A DNA stretch of 64,000 nucleotides from Mesodorylaimus sp. YZB2_4 (GCA_030248295.1 JASANH010001293.1:62001-126000), one strand, 5' to 3'. Counted from the stretch's first letter, positions 20,264 through 31,977 are shown. The notes: a model not told the origin generated them from the sequence alone. Made by a program: numbers and translations.

Positions 20264-23175
20264 GGAAATAAGAAGTCAAAGATAAGTTCAATTTGTCCTT
20301 TGTAAAAGAATGAAAAATATACGAGTAAGCTTATTTCCGTGTACGCACAGCTGTCGCGCGCCCCTTCACAAAACTGACAAGCCAACGCTGAAAATGATAG
20401 CAATTTTGAAAAGTAGAAAAAACATGGCCCTATCTTGTATGTACAAGGCAGTCATTCCTAAAGACCATGTGGTCAATTTTATTCTGCGAGCACGTTGACG
20501 GAATTTTCCAATGAAGGCGAGGTGGGGCTTGAACCGAGGATCAACAAGTGTGCATGAATGGAAAGGAAACGAATTGGAAAAGATTTTTTGATCCCAATCC
20601 AAATATGCCTTGTCTCCTCACTAGAGCACGACAAGGCAATAAGGAAGCCGAGTCGCAAAGATGGTATGAGTCTGGTTCTAATGCGTTTCCGATTTGCCTC
20701 GCAGGAGGTTGGCCAAGGGCGCCAGCTAATCTGTCCTTACCAGGGAGAAGGGCTATTTAGGGAAAATAACGAGCCCAATGCTAGCTTCAACCAAACTGGC
20801 TCCCTCCACCAATCGGAAGTGAATTTGTTAGCGCCCAGGTGCACGAGCAACACTTGGGTTCCATGTTAGTGCATAGTCCCAAATCCCTACATCCGAATAC
20901 CTGTACTAAAAAGTGTAAAAACTAGCTGAGCTTCGATATGCTCGAATAGGCGGTCTAACTAATAAGCTTACCGTTAGCGTGTTCAACGGCGCGGCGAGCG
21001 GGGGTGGAAAGAAGGGCGAGTTTTAGCAAATCAATGAGGAAGTCTGTTCTATTGAAGAAAGTGGCTCGGCCCTCGACCGACGGCCTGCTCGGCAGCTGGC
21101 CGGTCAATAAACTAGACAATATTGGCTAACCAAGACTAGCGCTAAATGCCGGCTAGAGTCCAGGAAGACGCCAGTTCTCCTTCATTACGCTAAGCCATCT
21201 TCACTCAGCTCAAGACTCGATCTTCCCATCTCTTTTTTCCTTCTTCTTCTCCGAGGCTTAGCTGAAGCCGTTTTTCAAAGGCCGCCTCTATCGCCTTATT
21301 AGAAATCGCATTGATGAGAACTAAGGTGTCCGCACAAACTGGAATACAAGTACGAGCGCCGTCCAACTAGGACCCTGCAAACGGGAACAGAGGTTGGGCA
21401 ACGGGTTGCCTGTTGGATGCGAACCGCATGTTGATAAGCTAACATAAGCACTAACAAACCCGAATACCAATTTGGAGTAGGCGAAAGTTATGGAAAGCGG
21501 TAATTTCGAAGTTGTGTCTAAATGGGCTAATAGTCCAGTGTTTCATTGGACCGGCAGTAACGCGATCAATAGGAAAACTTACTCTGAAAGAACACAGCCG
21601 CCATTACTGAGCTCGAGTTGGTCGATGCAATGAAGCCAGTCGGCGTTGCTCGAGCACAGCCCACATCCGGCGGCCTGCTTTGCTTGCTCAGTTGGAGCAA
21701 AAAGGCGCCATACGAGTACGAAGCGTACATTCTCATGCCGTCGCTGCTGACAGCCGACTCGCTTATGTAATCTCGAGCTAGCAGTGGCGAAGAAGCGGAG
21801 TCGAATATCGACTAAACTGCCGACTGACGATGAGTGTGGCAGACGTCAAGAGCATGTTCGCTAGCCTATGAGCGAGGTGCGCTTTTGAGACGGTCACCTT
21901 TGATCGATACAAAGACGCAATGAAGGAGCAAAAATGAAAACTAACGTCGAGCGGGTGCCTATCACGGGTTTTGATGGGGAACTTGGCCCATTGCTACCAT
22001 CCCTGCTGCGAAAAGAGTAGGTCAAGTTAATGAATGAGTTTGCGGCGACAACAATTACCTGCCGTTCCTGTGGCGGGTGACAGAGGGTCGGTTGGAGGGC
22101 TGTCGAGCCTGCGATCAGCCTAGAAAGCCAGCTCTTTTGATACGAGGCACCTCAAGGAGGTTTGTCGGGCTCGAGCCAGATTGACGGAAGCAAGAACTTG
22201 AAATCTACGCCTTGAAAACCAATTATCCTCCTCCAATTGACTGGATTTGCAGCATTTTGCGGCGCTGTTGCCTTTACAGCCGGCAAAGACAAGAAGCGAA
22301 TCACTTGCGATATTTCCTTTTTGGGGTTCGCCGTATGAAAGGTGATGCTTGATCGAGTGCAGCGTATTGACTTGAGCATTGATGCACAGCAGGCTGACGA
22401 GTGATCGGCAGGCAAAGCATCTTTGCTGGTTGTGTGACGTTTCCCCCACTCGGCCGATTCCCCACTGTGTCGTTTCCTCCACCGTCAGTGTAAAGAAACT
22501 GCGGCTATTCAAATTTTGAGCCTTCGCCTACCAGCAAGTACTCATGCACAAATCGTCATTCACTCATCCTAGAAGATATGAAATATGTCTCGAATACTCC
22601 ATGGTTTGTTGAATCATCATTCGAGCTATGCTCTAATTGCACGCTACACTAGCGACCTCAAACGTTTGCTTCGCATTTGCTCCTTTGACCACTCTCGCCT
22701 GGTCCAAGGACAAAGAAGACGAGCCAATGTTTCGTAAGTGAGAAAACTGCTTCGCCAGAGTCTGCAGCTGCCATATTGGTGAATTCACTAAACTCCTACT
22801 GCCTAAATGTATATCCTCTAATTGATTTTAAGTGTTCGGCAGTTTTGTATTTGCAGTTTGAACCCTGCCTTGATAAGCAGAGAAGACTCGGCCTGATTTA
22901 ACTCGTAACATTGTTTGGAGGTGTGTCAAATATTTCATTAGAAATACGTAGGGAGTTCAAAAAGTTTAGCGGAACACCTTGCACTTGAGCCGAAGCAGCG
23001 AAATTGCACCTTACACCACCCACATCCAACAATCCTATCGTGCCTCCATACACATCCTATCACACTAGTGCTGCCATTTGCCTCAAGTCGTACCTGCACA
23101 TCAGGCGAACAGGTAACAAGTGGGGGAAACGTCGCATGTTTCACGATCAGTGAGTCGATTTCCCTACAGCACAGC

Positions 23176-23191
23176 GGGGGGGGGGGGGGGG
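23176..23191 (+). repeat. run of 16 guanines
   Basis: Uninterrupted G16. Similar homopolymer tracts occur at 35473-35486 (C14) and 41406-41417 (G12), all in intergenic or intronic DNA. Confidence 0.95.
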
Positions 23192-23610
23192 AACGACCAA
23201 ATGGGTGAATCGTCGCGGGACATCTTGGCACTCTATTTCTATGCAGATCGCAGATGCAGACTCTTTGACCACATCTCTCGCTCGCAAATGCATAAAGTTT
23301 CACGCCACATTGCTGACCATACAGGGTCTGGGATAGGTGGAGGTACAGTATGTTCTATTATCCTCATACAAAATACGGGAGGCGCCATTGGCCGACTGCC
23401 TGCTGACAAGTGAGTTCGACCCATCGCAGGATGTCCAGACGCCGACAGGAACAGGCTTCCTGCTAGGAAGGGAGAGCTGGTATTATGCGTGCCTCTGAAC
23501 CTCCCTGAGCCCGCTCTGCGAAGAAACATAATATCGCCGCATACCCTTTTTTCATTAGGTTTATTCGTACAAAGCAAACTAAAAAAAAGCAATAATAAAT
23601 CCTGTAAGAA

Positions 23611-23934
23611 TACAGTATGTCACCAACAGGGTGTATCCAAACAGAGTTTAACAGATTAAAGAGTGTTCTAGGGACCACCACGAGCTTAAATTTGAATTTC
23701 CCGCGCGAAAATTTGCCGTACAAAATGTCTGCCTGTGGGGGGAGGGGTGTGTACCATAGATGGCAAAAGTTCGTGTCGCGGAATATTTTTGTTAAGAATG
23801 ACCGCCGGGAAGTTTCATATTTCTCAATGTTTTGAGTAGTACTAAAAACGCGACCACATACGAATGCCGAAAAAATCTTTTGAAGAATTTTGCGGATTAC
23901 GAGTGCTGCACCTACAGTATGTGTACACACTGTA
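23611..23934. mobile_element. MITE-like element with mariner/Tc-type ends
   Basis: The left end reads TACAGTATGTCACC; the right end, reverse-complemented, reads TACAGTGTGTACAC, so the first six bases are identical and most of the next eight agree. The element is 324 bp, begins and ends on TA, and has no coding capacity of its own: a 161-codon minus-strand frame crosses its edges and resembles nothing. A TA target site and TACAGT ends are typical of the Tc1/mariner superfamily. It lies about 100 bp upstream of the IPPK reading frame. The call rests on ends and size only. Confidence 0.45.
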
Positions 23935-24040
23935 TTATAGATTCGCATGATTGGGTTTCGACTGGTTCTCCTTAGTCAACTTATTCAAAAATATCTTTTT
24001 CATATTGGAAAGCCATACAAGCTTCGCCAGACTCAAGAAG

Positions 24041-25779
24041 ATGGGCGATCAGCCGGAACAAACGAAACACGAGTGGACTAGAAGCGGAATGCAATATCGA
24101 TTGCGTGGGGAAGGTATGGCCAACTTCGTCATCGGGTTCACCCGCGATGGCCAGTATAGGGTATGGAGAATAAGAAAGAGAGATATCCTTGTTCAAGAGA
24201 CGACTTCAACTGATCGAAACGGACTTATTGCGAAATTGGTGGAACGACAAAACGCGAGATCTCCCGTCAATGACGATTTGAAATTACCACTTCGGTACGT
24301 CCAGGAAATCATCGTTCCTCTTTTCGATCATGGCAACATTGGACGACGATTTATCGAGTTGCCGGTCCTGGTGGCCCTTCGCGGCGAGCAACTAGTTGAG
24401 ATCGAATCACAATTGAAGATTTTCTCCAGTGGTGGGCGTCGTATGATTCCAGTTGATCTGGACAAGACCAGTTTAGGCGTATTCGAAATGCCGGATTTCA
24501 CTTTATATCTACCAGGATCGACTGCAAGATCAATCGAAATTAGAAATACAACTGATATTCCGAGGACGGACATCGTCATCGATAAATCTGACATTGCCTG
24601 TAGGGCCAATCTTGATCGATCAGCTGTCAGTGAGGCTGTTAATTCATGTGACACCACACAAGCTGGCGATACCAGTCTGGATCGATGTCTTTTCATCCAA
24701 GCTCCAAATAAAACAGAACAATTTAGTGATCAAATCGATTTTCCTGTGATCGCGGTGGAAATTAAACCAAAACAAGGATTTATTCCCTGCGATTTGATCG
24801 AATATGCCAGCACGTATTTTTCTGTCACAAGCCTCGGCAGTCGGAAGCTGACGTATTGTACGAACTGCGTGTCGCAATACGAGAAGTGTCATGCAAGTGG
24901 AGATGGACGAACAATCTACGATTACTGCCCGTTGGACTTGTATTCGGGCCGTATAGCCCGAATGAGACAAGCTCTGATCGATTTGACAGAATGTCCGAAA
25001 AAACATTTCCGAGTACTGCGGAACGGGCGAGTCGTTCTCGATAAGGACCAACGATTGGGGAGAGAGGAAATTGGGAATCTGCTCTTTGGTAGGGATGTGC
25101 TCGATGGATTCGACTGGTTTATCGAGGCTTTGATCAAGGTACTTCGATATTCGGGCAATGAAAATGAAGTGGACGATGGCACTGTGCTTCCAAAAGGTAC
25201 GAGGATGGAACAGAGAGTTGCGACGCTCAGGACCGGGGTCTGTTTAGTGGTGAGTAGGGTGAGTAGGGCTGTGCGAAATAACAGATTTTATTTTCAGGGT
25301 GCATCTTAGACGTACTTCTTCGAGCTCAGCAAATCGACCAAATCGGTCCGTTAGCAACTGCAGCTATCGTCGAAGATCTTCAATCCACGACTTCTCTTAT
25401 CCATGACTCTAATAATTTCGACTCCATCTTTTTTGGCGATCATTCTTCGTGCGACGACCATGTGAAATCGAAAGTGCAGTCACTCCGACGCGGCCTCATT
25501 TGTCAAACATTGAGGGATTGTTCGACTATGATCACTATGCAAGTATTTGAGAGTAATGATCGAGCTGAGTCCTACGAATCTTCTAGTCCGTTTCGTCCCT
25601 GCCATTTATTCGATCAATTTTGGCTTAGATTTAATGCAGCTGTGATCGATTTGGACGCAAAGACGCCAGCCAAGGCTGTGAAGTATCGAGAGCGGTTATT
25701 GAAGGGAATGCAATTAATGAAAGCGGATTACACGAACGGATCGTATCGTCGGGTGGCCTGTAATACAAGGGATGTTTAG
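24041..25779 (+). CDS. IPPK: inositol-pentakisphosphate 2-kinase
   Basis: Phosphorylates inositol 1,3,4,5,6-pentakisphosphate at the 2-OH to make IP6 (phytate). Two exons, 24041-25196 and 25298-25779, give 545 residues; the junction (AAAG|GG) creates KGCILDVLLRAQQID, matching the family's GCLL..L.VQ..D block. Family motifs: N-terminal RGEGMANFV (nucleotide-binding loop), VEIKPKQGFIP at about residue 239 (the signature EIKPK), a CxxC-containing segment before YCPLDLYSG, then RMRQAL, TLRDCSTMITM, and the C-terminal AVIDLDAKTP. The frame is open upstream to 23951, but the ATG at 24041 gives the usual IPPK start. If the 101-bp intron is not removed, the reading frame stops at 25309. The protein is within the normal length range for the family. 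No missing motif was noticed. Confidence 0.92.
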
Positions 25780-26089
25780 GCAGTTGGTGGACTGGAGTGC
25801 GCTGCGTATAATACGATTGTGAACATTTGTGTGAATTGTCGGCAGTGAACTCATTAGTTTTCTATACATTTTCCCATGTGCCTGTTATAATTGCTACTGA
25901 TATTCGCTTTATCATGAATGCATTTAGCCATGGGCTTCTACTGTGTACGTTGAGACTTAGCCTTTTAAACAAAATTAGAGTTGGGGTTGGAGATTGAAAG
26001 TGACTGACCAACCGTATTCCAACAAACTATAGGTACAGTACATTGGGGAATTTAGGGCGTTGATGACCAGTTTTTAGTGTGGGACTTGA

Positions 26090-26131
26090 GGATTCAAAGT
26101 CCAGGATTGCTAACCATTACACCATGGAGCC
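26090..26131 (-). other. tRNA-Gln-like 5' half (fragment)
   Basis: From 26131 downward the sequence reads GGCTCCATGG, then GTGTAATGGTTAGCA (D arm and A box), then GGACTTTGAATCC with a TTG anticodon at 26097-26095. This is the 5' half of tRNA-Gln, but an extra base disturbs the anticodon stem and there is no T arm or matching acceptor 3' strand. It is a tRNA fragment, tRNA pseudogene or remnant SINE head rather than a functional tRNA. Confidence 0.6.
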
Positions 26132-26893
26132 GCACAATCTTTCCTTGCGGTCTGACCGCATTTCTTGATAGCGAGCAGCTAAGGTCGGCGCAGTCCTGAT
26201 TCATTGTGAGCTGAGACCGATGCTTTGCCATCACTGTCGCGAAGGTGTACACGCGATTATACTAGCGTGCATTTCCAGTTATTCCAGTGCTCATCCGCAT
26301 GGTGTGGTCTCCAAGACTGTTTGACCTTTCTTTTCTATCAAGTTCTCTTTTGCACCGAGACGAGGCAGTATTATCTGGTTTGTTCTATGGTAGGATGGCC
26401 TTTGTGTGTTTTCATCTTCACTTACGACCTTGGGTTTGGTGCAGGACGGTTGGGTCCTTTGTGTTCCTGGTGTGTGGCGTGTGAAGGAAAAGTTGTGCCT
26501 ATTTTGGACCCAACACCATATCGACGACTTGTCCATATTCACGGATACAGCTCTGCAAATGTCGTGAAACTATTCCGCTGCGCACATGACAATCACCGCA
26601 TTCCTGTCGCGCGTTCGATGCGCATCGGCGAGCTGCTGACGGCAAGACCTCTCGGCGGTGTACAGTAAGGGACTTTACAGTGCTTCCAAATGAATGTACA
26701 CACCCGTATGTAGTCATGCCCATCAACGCGCGTTTTGTGACATTGTGGCGACTAACGAAGCAGTGTAAAGTCAGGCACGGTGCACGCGAGCCTTTCCTGG
26801 AGGTCTCATTCGAGTGTCCGCATTTGTCGAGAGCGGTCGGTTTGAAGCTGTCGAAGAGTTGGTTCGAGCGTCGAGTCGAATCGAGAAGAAACA

Positions 26894-28334
26894 ATGCCGT
26901 GGCCTTTCAAGAAAGTACAAATGCAAAAGCCGAAGTGGGCGCAGAGTGCGCGGGCCAATCTGGTCGCCGTTCGGCCGACGGGCGAGTCGCAGAAGACGCT
27001 GAAGAAGCACGCCGATACGAAGATGGCCTCCATGGACAACGACGAGGTAAGTTGGCTTTTTCTCATTTCGTCCCAACGATAACATCCTTGTTCGGTTTCA
27101 GCGAAGGAAGGCGGTGCTGATGATGTTCATGCATCGCGAGATGACGAGGCTGTTCGATCCAAAAGCGCATGCGGCGGGACCGACGGGGGACGCGACAGAG
27201 CCCGACTACTTCTCGGCAGACTACGTGGTCGCGGGACGGTTCAAGGTGGTAAGTCGTTGAGACTCTTCTGCCCCGACCAGTCCAGCATCGTGCTCGATTT
27301 AGGTCCGCAAACTGCACGGCGGCTCGTTCGGCCAAGTCTACGAGGCTCGGGACGTGACGATGGACGACGGATGGGTCGCGGTCAAGATCGAGAGCCTGAA
27401 ATGCCCCACCCCGTTGCTGTCCCTGGAATCGACCGTCTTGCGATCGGTGCAGGGTGAGTCGAGTGTCCTGTCGGATCGGGCCTCCCTAACGGCGGTCTTC
27501 AATTCCAGACCGACCACACAGCCCGATGTACGTTGCGGCGGGAAGGATCGGCGAAGACTTCAATTACCTGGCGATGCAGCTGGTCGGCCCGAACCTGGAC
27601 TCGTTGCGGCGGCGATGCCCGATGCCAGTGAAACGATTCTCGGTGAGCACGGCGATGCGACTGGCCATCCAATGCCTCGAATCCATACGAGACCTGCAGA
27701 ACATCGGCTGGCTGCACCGCGACATCAAGGCCGTAAGTGACTCTGCATCGCACGCCCACGACCCAGCGTGAGTCTTCTTTCGTTTAAGTCAAACTTCGCA
27801 ATGGGTGGCTCGAAGGCGAACGCGGCGGTGGTGTACCTGCTCGACTACGGTCTGTGTCGCGAGCACTTGGTGAACGGAAAGGTGCGTCCGGAGCGGAAAA
27901 CGGCGGGCTTCCGAGGTACGGTTCGATACGCCTCGAAGGCGACCCACCGAATGAAAGACCTGGGACGGAAAGACGACATCTGGTCGCTCTACTACACGAT
28001 CGCCGAGTGGGGAAACGGAGGCCTGCCGTGGAGCAACGAAGCCGAGCCCGAGATCGTGTTCCAGATGAAAGAGACGACGCCGTTCGAGCAACTGTGTCCC
28101 ATCTGGGCTGAGATCATGATCATCCTCGGCGGGTACCTGGACGGACTGGGGTAATCACAGCCTGCGCCTAGATTGCTTATCAACCTGACAGCACCCGATT
28201 TCAGATACGCGGACGAGCCCGACTACCGTCTGATCGAGAACACGCTGCAACGAATGTGCACGGTCAAGAGCGTCCGTTTCACAGACCCGTTCGATTGGGA
28301 CAACGACTTCCAGTTCGTCAAAGAAGGCAAGTGA
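26894..28334 (+). CDS. tau-tubulin-kinase-like Ser/Thr protein kinase (CK1 group)
   Basis: Six exons (26894-27046, 27102-27248, 27303-27453, 27509-27732, 27789-28150, 28205-28334) give 388 residues with consistent phases. A basic 80-residue N-terminal extension precedes the kinase domain: glycine loop GGSFGQVYEA, VAVKIES with Lys128, HRDIKASNF with catalytic Asp222, DYG at 244-246 in place of DFG, FRGTVRYAS activation segment, LGRKDDIWSLYYTIAEW and the GLPW motif. These features place it in the TTBK branch of the CK1 group. It ends soon after the kinase domain, so it lacks the long tail of vertebrate TTBK1/2. The domain is GC-rich compared with its flanks. All catalytic residues are present, so activity is likely; the substrate cannot be told. 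AATAAA occurs about 200 bp after the stop (28536). Confidence 0.92.
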
Positions 28335-28869
28335 TTCGTGATGGCCTGTGATCCACGCTGAGTTCTGTGAGATGTGTGTCGGCTAACGTGACGCAAACCG
28401 AAACGGCTGGATGGTGCAGAGTTGGGTGGGAAGGGTACTGTAGATTTCCGAACCATCACGATGAGCCTACGAGCCTGTGCAGCGATAATGGTCGTCGGAG
28501 ACGGGACGATGACAACGAGGGTGCTGGCCCTGATTAATAAAAAGGGTATAGCTGTGCGAGTCGCCTCAGATAGTTCGTGATGTGCGCACTTGAGCAAAAT
28601 TTTTCGAAGGCTCGTAACGAAATTTTTTAAAGTTCACGCACAGCCTGAGCTTCAAGCAAATCGTGAATATTGGCGTTGGGAGGGACTAGAAAGGTTTTTT
28701 CCTTCACGGGTATACCCTACTGTATCCCCTTCGATTCAACTTCTTTTCTTAAACAAGACTCAGGTTGGCTGTTCGTAAGAGGTCGGTGGAGCTGATTATG
28801 AGTTGTTTGATAATAAACCGCTTCAAAACGGGAAAAACTTCCTGAATCTACACTTCTACAATAAATTAT

Positions 28870-28931
28870 ATTGATTATGGAGCTGACAGCGAAGGAGTGG
28901 CCACTCCTTCGCTGTCAGCTCCATAATCAAT
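28870..28931. repeat. 62-bp perfect palindrome without spacer
   Basis: Bases 28870-28900 are the exact reverse complement of 28901-28931; the next bases out (T at 28869, G at 28932) break the symmetry. The centre is GAGTGG|CCACTC. It lies between the convergent 3' ends of the kinase and GPCR genes. Confidence 0.97.
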
Positions 28932-29183
28932 GTTTGTCTGCAGTTGCTATGAATTATTTGCGATCACGCTATTGTACGCAGGGACTTACGAAATCTGGTA
29001 TTAAAATGCACGCCTCACAATCAGTCGTTAAACATTATTTTCTGATTGATTCGTATCGGTACAGTAGGTATATGAGGATAAAATCAGGCAATCAACAAAT
29101 ATCAACGTCCACTTAACTTTGTAGAGTGCCAACGTGATGACCCCATCTCACGGTCAGACATAAAGCCCAAGCTCTCTCGTTTT

Positions 29184-30215
29184 TCACTCACAAGGAAGAG
29201 TATGACTGACCGCAGTGCATCCGCGAATTCGCTGAAAGTAATCCATGGCACATTGTCTATAACGCGAGCTTAGCATAAACAACAAAGTTGGGTGCAAGCA
29301 TTGCAAGACGCAGTCATTAAACAAAAATGCCAAATGAGTCAAGAATTGGCCGAATTGATTGCATTGGAAATACACTCGGGTGCCGTCGAACAGAAACAAT
29401 GCATTGACAAGCATGAATGGAAGAATGCAAGTTGGCAATACGGCCACGTAGGACAATAAATAGCGAGCCGTGCGAGTACGAGCTTTCAAATTTTTCACCG
29501 AAAAATCATCACTGGCCCCGTACGAATACAAAAGCCACCGAGCCGAGACCACGAAGAACACACCGATTCCAGTACAAGGTATAAGGTCCGATACTAACAT
29601 GGCCATACACGCCAGATATACTTGGCTCCATGATTTGTCATGCGGCAATCTTAGTCGGAAAAGGACGTGCACTAGGGAGCCCACCCAAATCATGGCAATC
29701 ACTATGGCCGTCCAAGTCAGCTCGTACTTGCATACTTTCCGACGTCTGCCCGAAATCAAATACCAACGTTCAATACTGAGTGCCAATAAAGAATAAATAG
29801 ACACATTGAACGAAATATTTTCAATGCTCAAACCAATCATTTTCCATTTCTCACTATCGCGTCTTCTTTCGGGTAAAAATATGTTAACTATCATTCGAGG
29901 ATCCCTGGTCAAATTAAACTCCTCCACGGTCAATGTCACACTGGCGCAAGCTAGGGTCAATATGTTAGTGATAGCCATATTAAGGATTAGCCAATTGATC
30001 ATATGCTCGCAAAGACGTTTTCGATAAGTTATGAACAAGAATACGGCGGCGCCATTGAATAGAAAACCAATGATTAGGGCAATTAGAAGCAGCATGGTCA
30101 CAAGCACTTTGTCGTACAAGGCTGTGCAAATAATGCTGCCGTCAGGACAGTCTGGAACATTGTCGGAACGATTGGAAGTGCCGCTTGCGTTGACACAAAT
30201 GGCAAAACTGGCCAT
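29184..30215 (-). CDS. divergent rhodopsin-class G-protein-coupled receptor
   Basis: Intronless, 343 residues from the ATG at 30215. Seven hydrophobic segments are clear: TM1 contains FLFNGAAVFLF, TM2 follows HMINW, TM3 ends LALSIERWYL, TM4 contains WTAIVIAMIWVG, TM5 LIPCTGIGVFFVV, TM6 RYLLSYVAVLPTCILPF, TM7 LFNDCVLQCLHPTLLF. The short N-terminus has potential N-glycosylation sites. It keeps TM1 Asn and the TM4 Trp, but the TM3 DRY motif is ERW, the TM2 Asp is replaced (MAITNIL), and NPxxY at TM7 is HPTLL. The overall shape is of a peptide-type rhodopsin-family receptor that has diverged strongly; the ligand cannot be inferred. The reading frame is open a little upstream (to 30257), so an upstream exon is possible. 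Confidence 0.85.
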   Translation of the reverse strand: MASFAICVNASGTSNRSDNVPDCPDGSIICTALYDKVLVTMLLLIALIIGFLFNGAAVFLFITYRKRLCEHMINWLILNMAITNILTLACASVTLTVEEFNLTRDPRMIVNIFLPERRRDSEKWKMIGLSIENISFNVSIYSLLALSIERWYLISGRRRKVCKYELTWTAIVIAMIWVGSLVHVLFRLRLPHDKSWSQVYLACMAMLVSDLIPCTGIGVFFVVSARWLLYSYGASDDFSVKNLKARTRTARYLLSYVAVLPTCILPFMLVNALFLFDGTRVYFQCNQFGQFLTHLAFLFNDCVLQCLHPTLLFMLSSRYRQCAMDYFQRIRGCTAVSHTLPCE

Positions 30216-31141
30216 GATTATGCTATTTCGATGAGAAGGAGAATGTTCACAAGACACCTAGAACTAAAGACATCGCTCGTCAACCCTGCGCTCCATATAT
30301 GGGCGTAAAGTATACTGGCTGGGAGTTTCAATGTTCGAATTCGCCTTTGCGCATTATCACTCACAAGTCAGTGCACTGACGCAAGAGATAAGCCCACACA
30401 TTCGTGTTGACTGCTTGCTGTCGGAGTCTTGACGTAAATGTCTCGAGCGAGCAAGGCACCGAATGCGGTTCATTCTTCAACGCCTACAAAAATGTCCCCT
30501 GACATTGTTTTGGCCAACTTGAATCAGGCTAAGCACACGTGCCTAAAAGATTTTGGATTAGGGCGGCTCGCTGTGATAAGCATCCGAGCCGGAACTGCTC
30601 ATTTGCATAGGAACTTTTATAACTTCGATGTGAACAAAAGCAACAAGGTCGTCTGGGCGGCTGAGGGCACTTACTGTAGAAAATGCGATAACTTATCGAA
30701 AAACTTTTTCACTTGACGATTGATTATAAGAGCGAACGAAGGAATCAGCTCGTATAAGCTCGGCCGGTTGAGCAACTTCGTCTTCTTTATGGTCGTCATA
30801 TGCCAGTTATAAATTTATGTTCATCGAATCGGGGCTTCCTTCTATCCAACCCGCCCACTAGCTCTTGAATCACCTCCTGTCGCTCTGTGACGCACTGCAA
30901 GCGTTCCGTGTATTCAATCGTCTCATATCATGTCATAACCACAAAGTTTTATTTGTTTTACCTAGGACAGAAAAGGGGAAAAGCTATAAAATCGTACGTT
31001 CTTCGTAAAGCTAATTTTGTGGCGAACAAGCTAACAGTGAGTTGAAAGTGTATGAAAGCTGAAGGATAAAAACTTCGTAGCGCACAAAAATATCACGTCT
31101 CGTCAATGTTCTCTCTGTACCATAAGCAAGGTTTTGTGTTT

Positions 31142-31977
31142 TCAGTTGCCACCGGACATCATCTCCATGAATTCTGAAACGGGTTATCGATCGGCGCACC
31201 GTGAATAGGATATGCAAAAAGTGTTATTCACAACGGATAATCAAATCTTACCATCGAAATCGACAGTGCCGGAACCATCAGTATCGATTTCGGCGATCAT
31301 TTCATCCAATTCGTCCTCGGTGATGTTGTCGTCCAAGGCGCGAAGGATGTCACGCAGGTCAGATACGTTGATGTAGCCGTTGCCCTAAGACAAAGACAGT
31401 AGAGAGAACTGAACAATGCACAACATGCTGTAGTCAAATGGTCTGCTTTAGCAATCGGTGTGCCAGGAAGTCGGGCTAAAAATGGTGCTGACCAGAGACC
31501 TCTGGCCAAGTCCAACTATAGTAGAGACTGCAAGGCTCCCTTGGCGCACCTGCTTATCATAAAGACGGAAAGCCTCGCGCAATTCTTCTTCCAAAGCACC
31601 GCTGTCTTCATCATCCATCACGAAGCGAGCTACCAAAGCAGCGAATTCCTCGAACTCGATTTGATTTGATCCTAAATCAAGCTTCCATCAGAGAGCTACA
31701 GAGTCCTTGCACATTTTCATACCATCACTATCGAACTCTTTGATAAGCTGTTTTAAATCACGCTCCTCGAACGCTTGCCCCATGGTTCTCAAAATTTGTC
31801 CGACTTGACTGGTGTGGATGAATCCTTTCTTCTCCTTATCGAACATGTTAAAGTACTTTTTGAATTCTGAAATCATAAAGATCCTTGTCATCGCAATTAT
31901 CGAGAATTGAATCCGAAGTTACGTTCGATTTGTTGAGGACTCAGTTCCTCCAAAGCGGCTTGAACAGCTTCGTTCGG
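31142..31977 (-). CDS. troponin C (5' coding exon not found)
   Basis: Ca2+-binding subunit of the thin-filament troponin complex in muscle. Five exons (31977-31923, 31866-31723, 31671-31550, 31384-31252, 31173-31142) give 161 residues ending FMEMMSGGN; an initiator exon of a few codons must lie upstream. Four EF-hands: site [13 protein letters not shown] lacks the position-12 acidic residue and is probably dead; site [14 protein letters not shown] is intact; site [15 protein letters not shown] ends in Asp; site [14 protein letters not shown] is intact. Loss of site I, the word FRLYDKQGNGYI, and the end [17 protein letters not shown] fit arthropod-type troponin C better than nematode or vertebrate forms. 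Several introns interrupt the EF-hand loops in phase 1. Confusion with calmodulin is unlikely given the divergence of site I. Confidence 0.93.

Larger units (their letters stand above)
18050..23600. other. 5.5-kb stretch with no recognisable gene
   Basis: Lies between the divergent starts of PLC-beta and IPPK, so it should hold both promoters and any untranslated first exons. No run of exons with plausible splice sites was found. One minus-strand frame (19030-18713) begins with a short basic N-terminus and a strong hydrophobic segment, like a type II membrane protein, but nothing around it supports a gene. About 20.9-22.1 kb lacks open frames of 60 codons on either strand. Confidence 0.5.

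Noticed and set aside
23463-23948. 161-codon minus-strand frame
   Set aside because: Crosses the ends of the MITE-like element and matches nothing.
26225-26668. 147-codon plus-strand frame upstream of the kinase
   Set aside because: Cys/Trp-rich by composition but no domain, no signal peptide and no splice link to the kinase frame.
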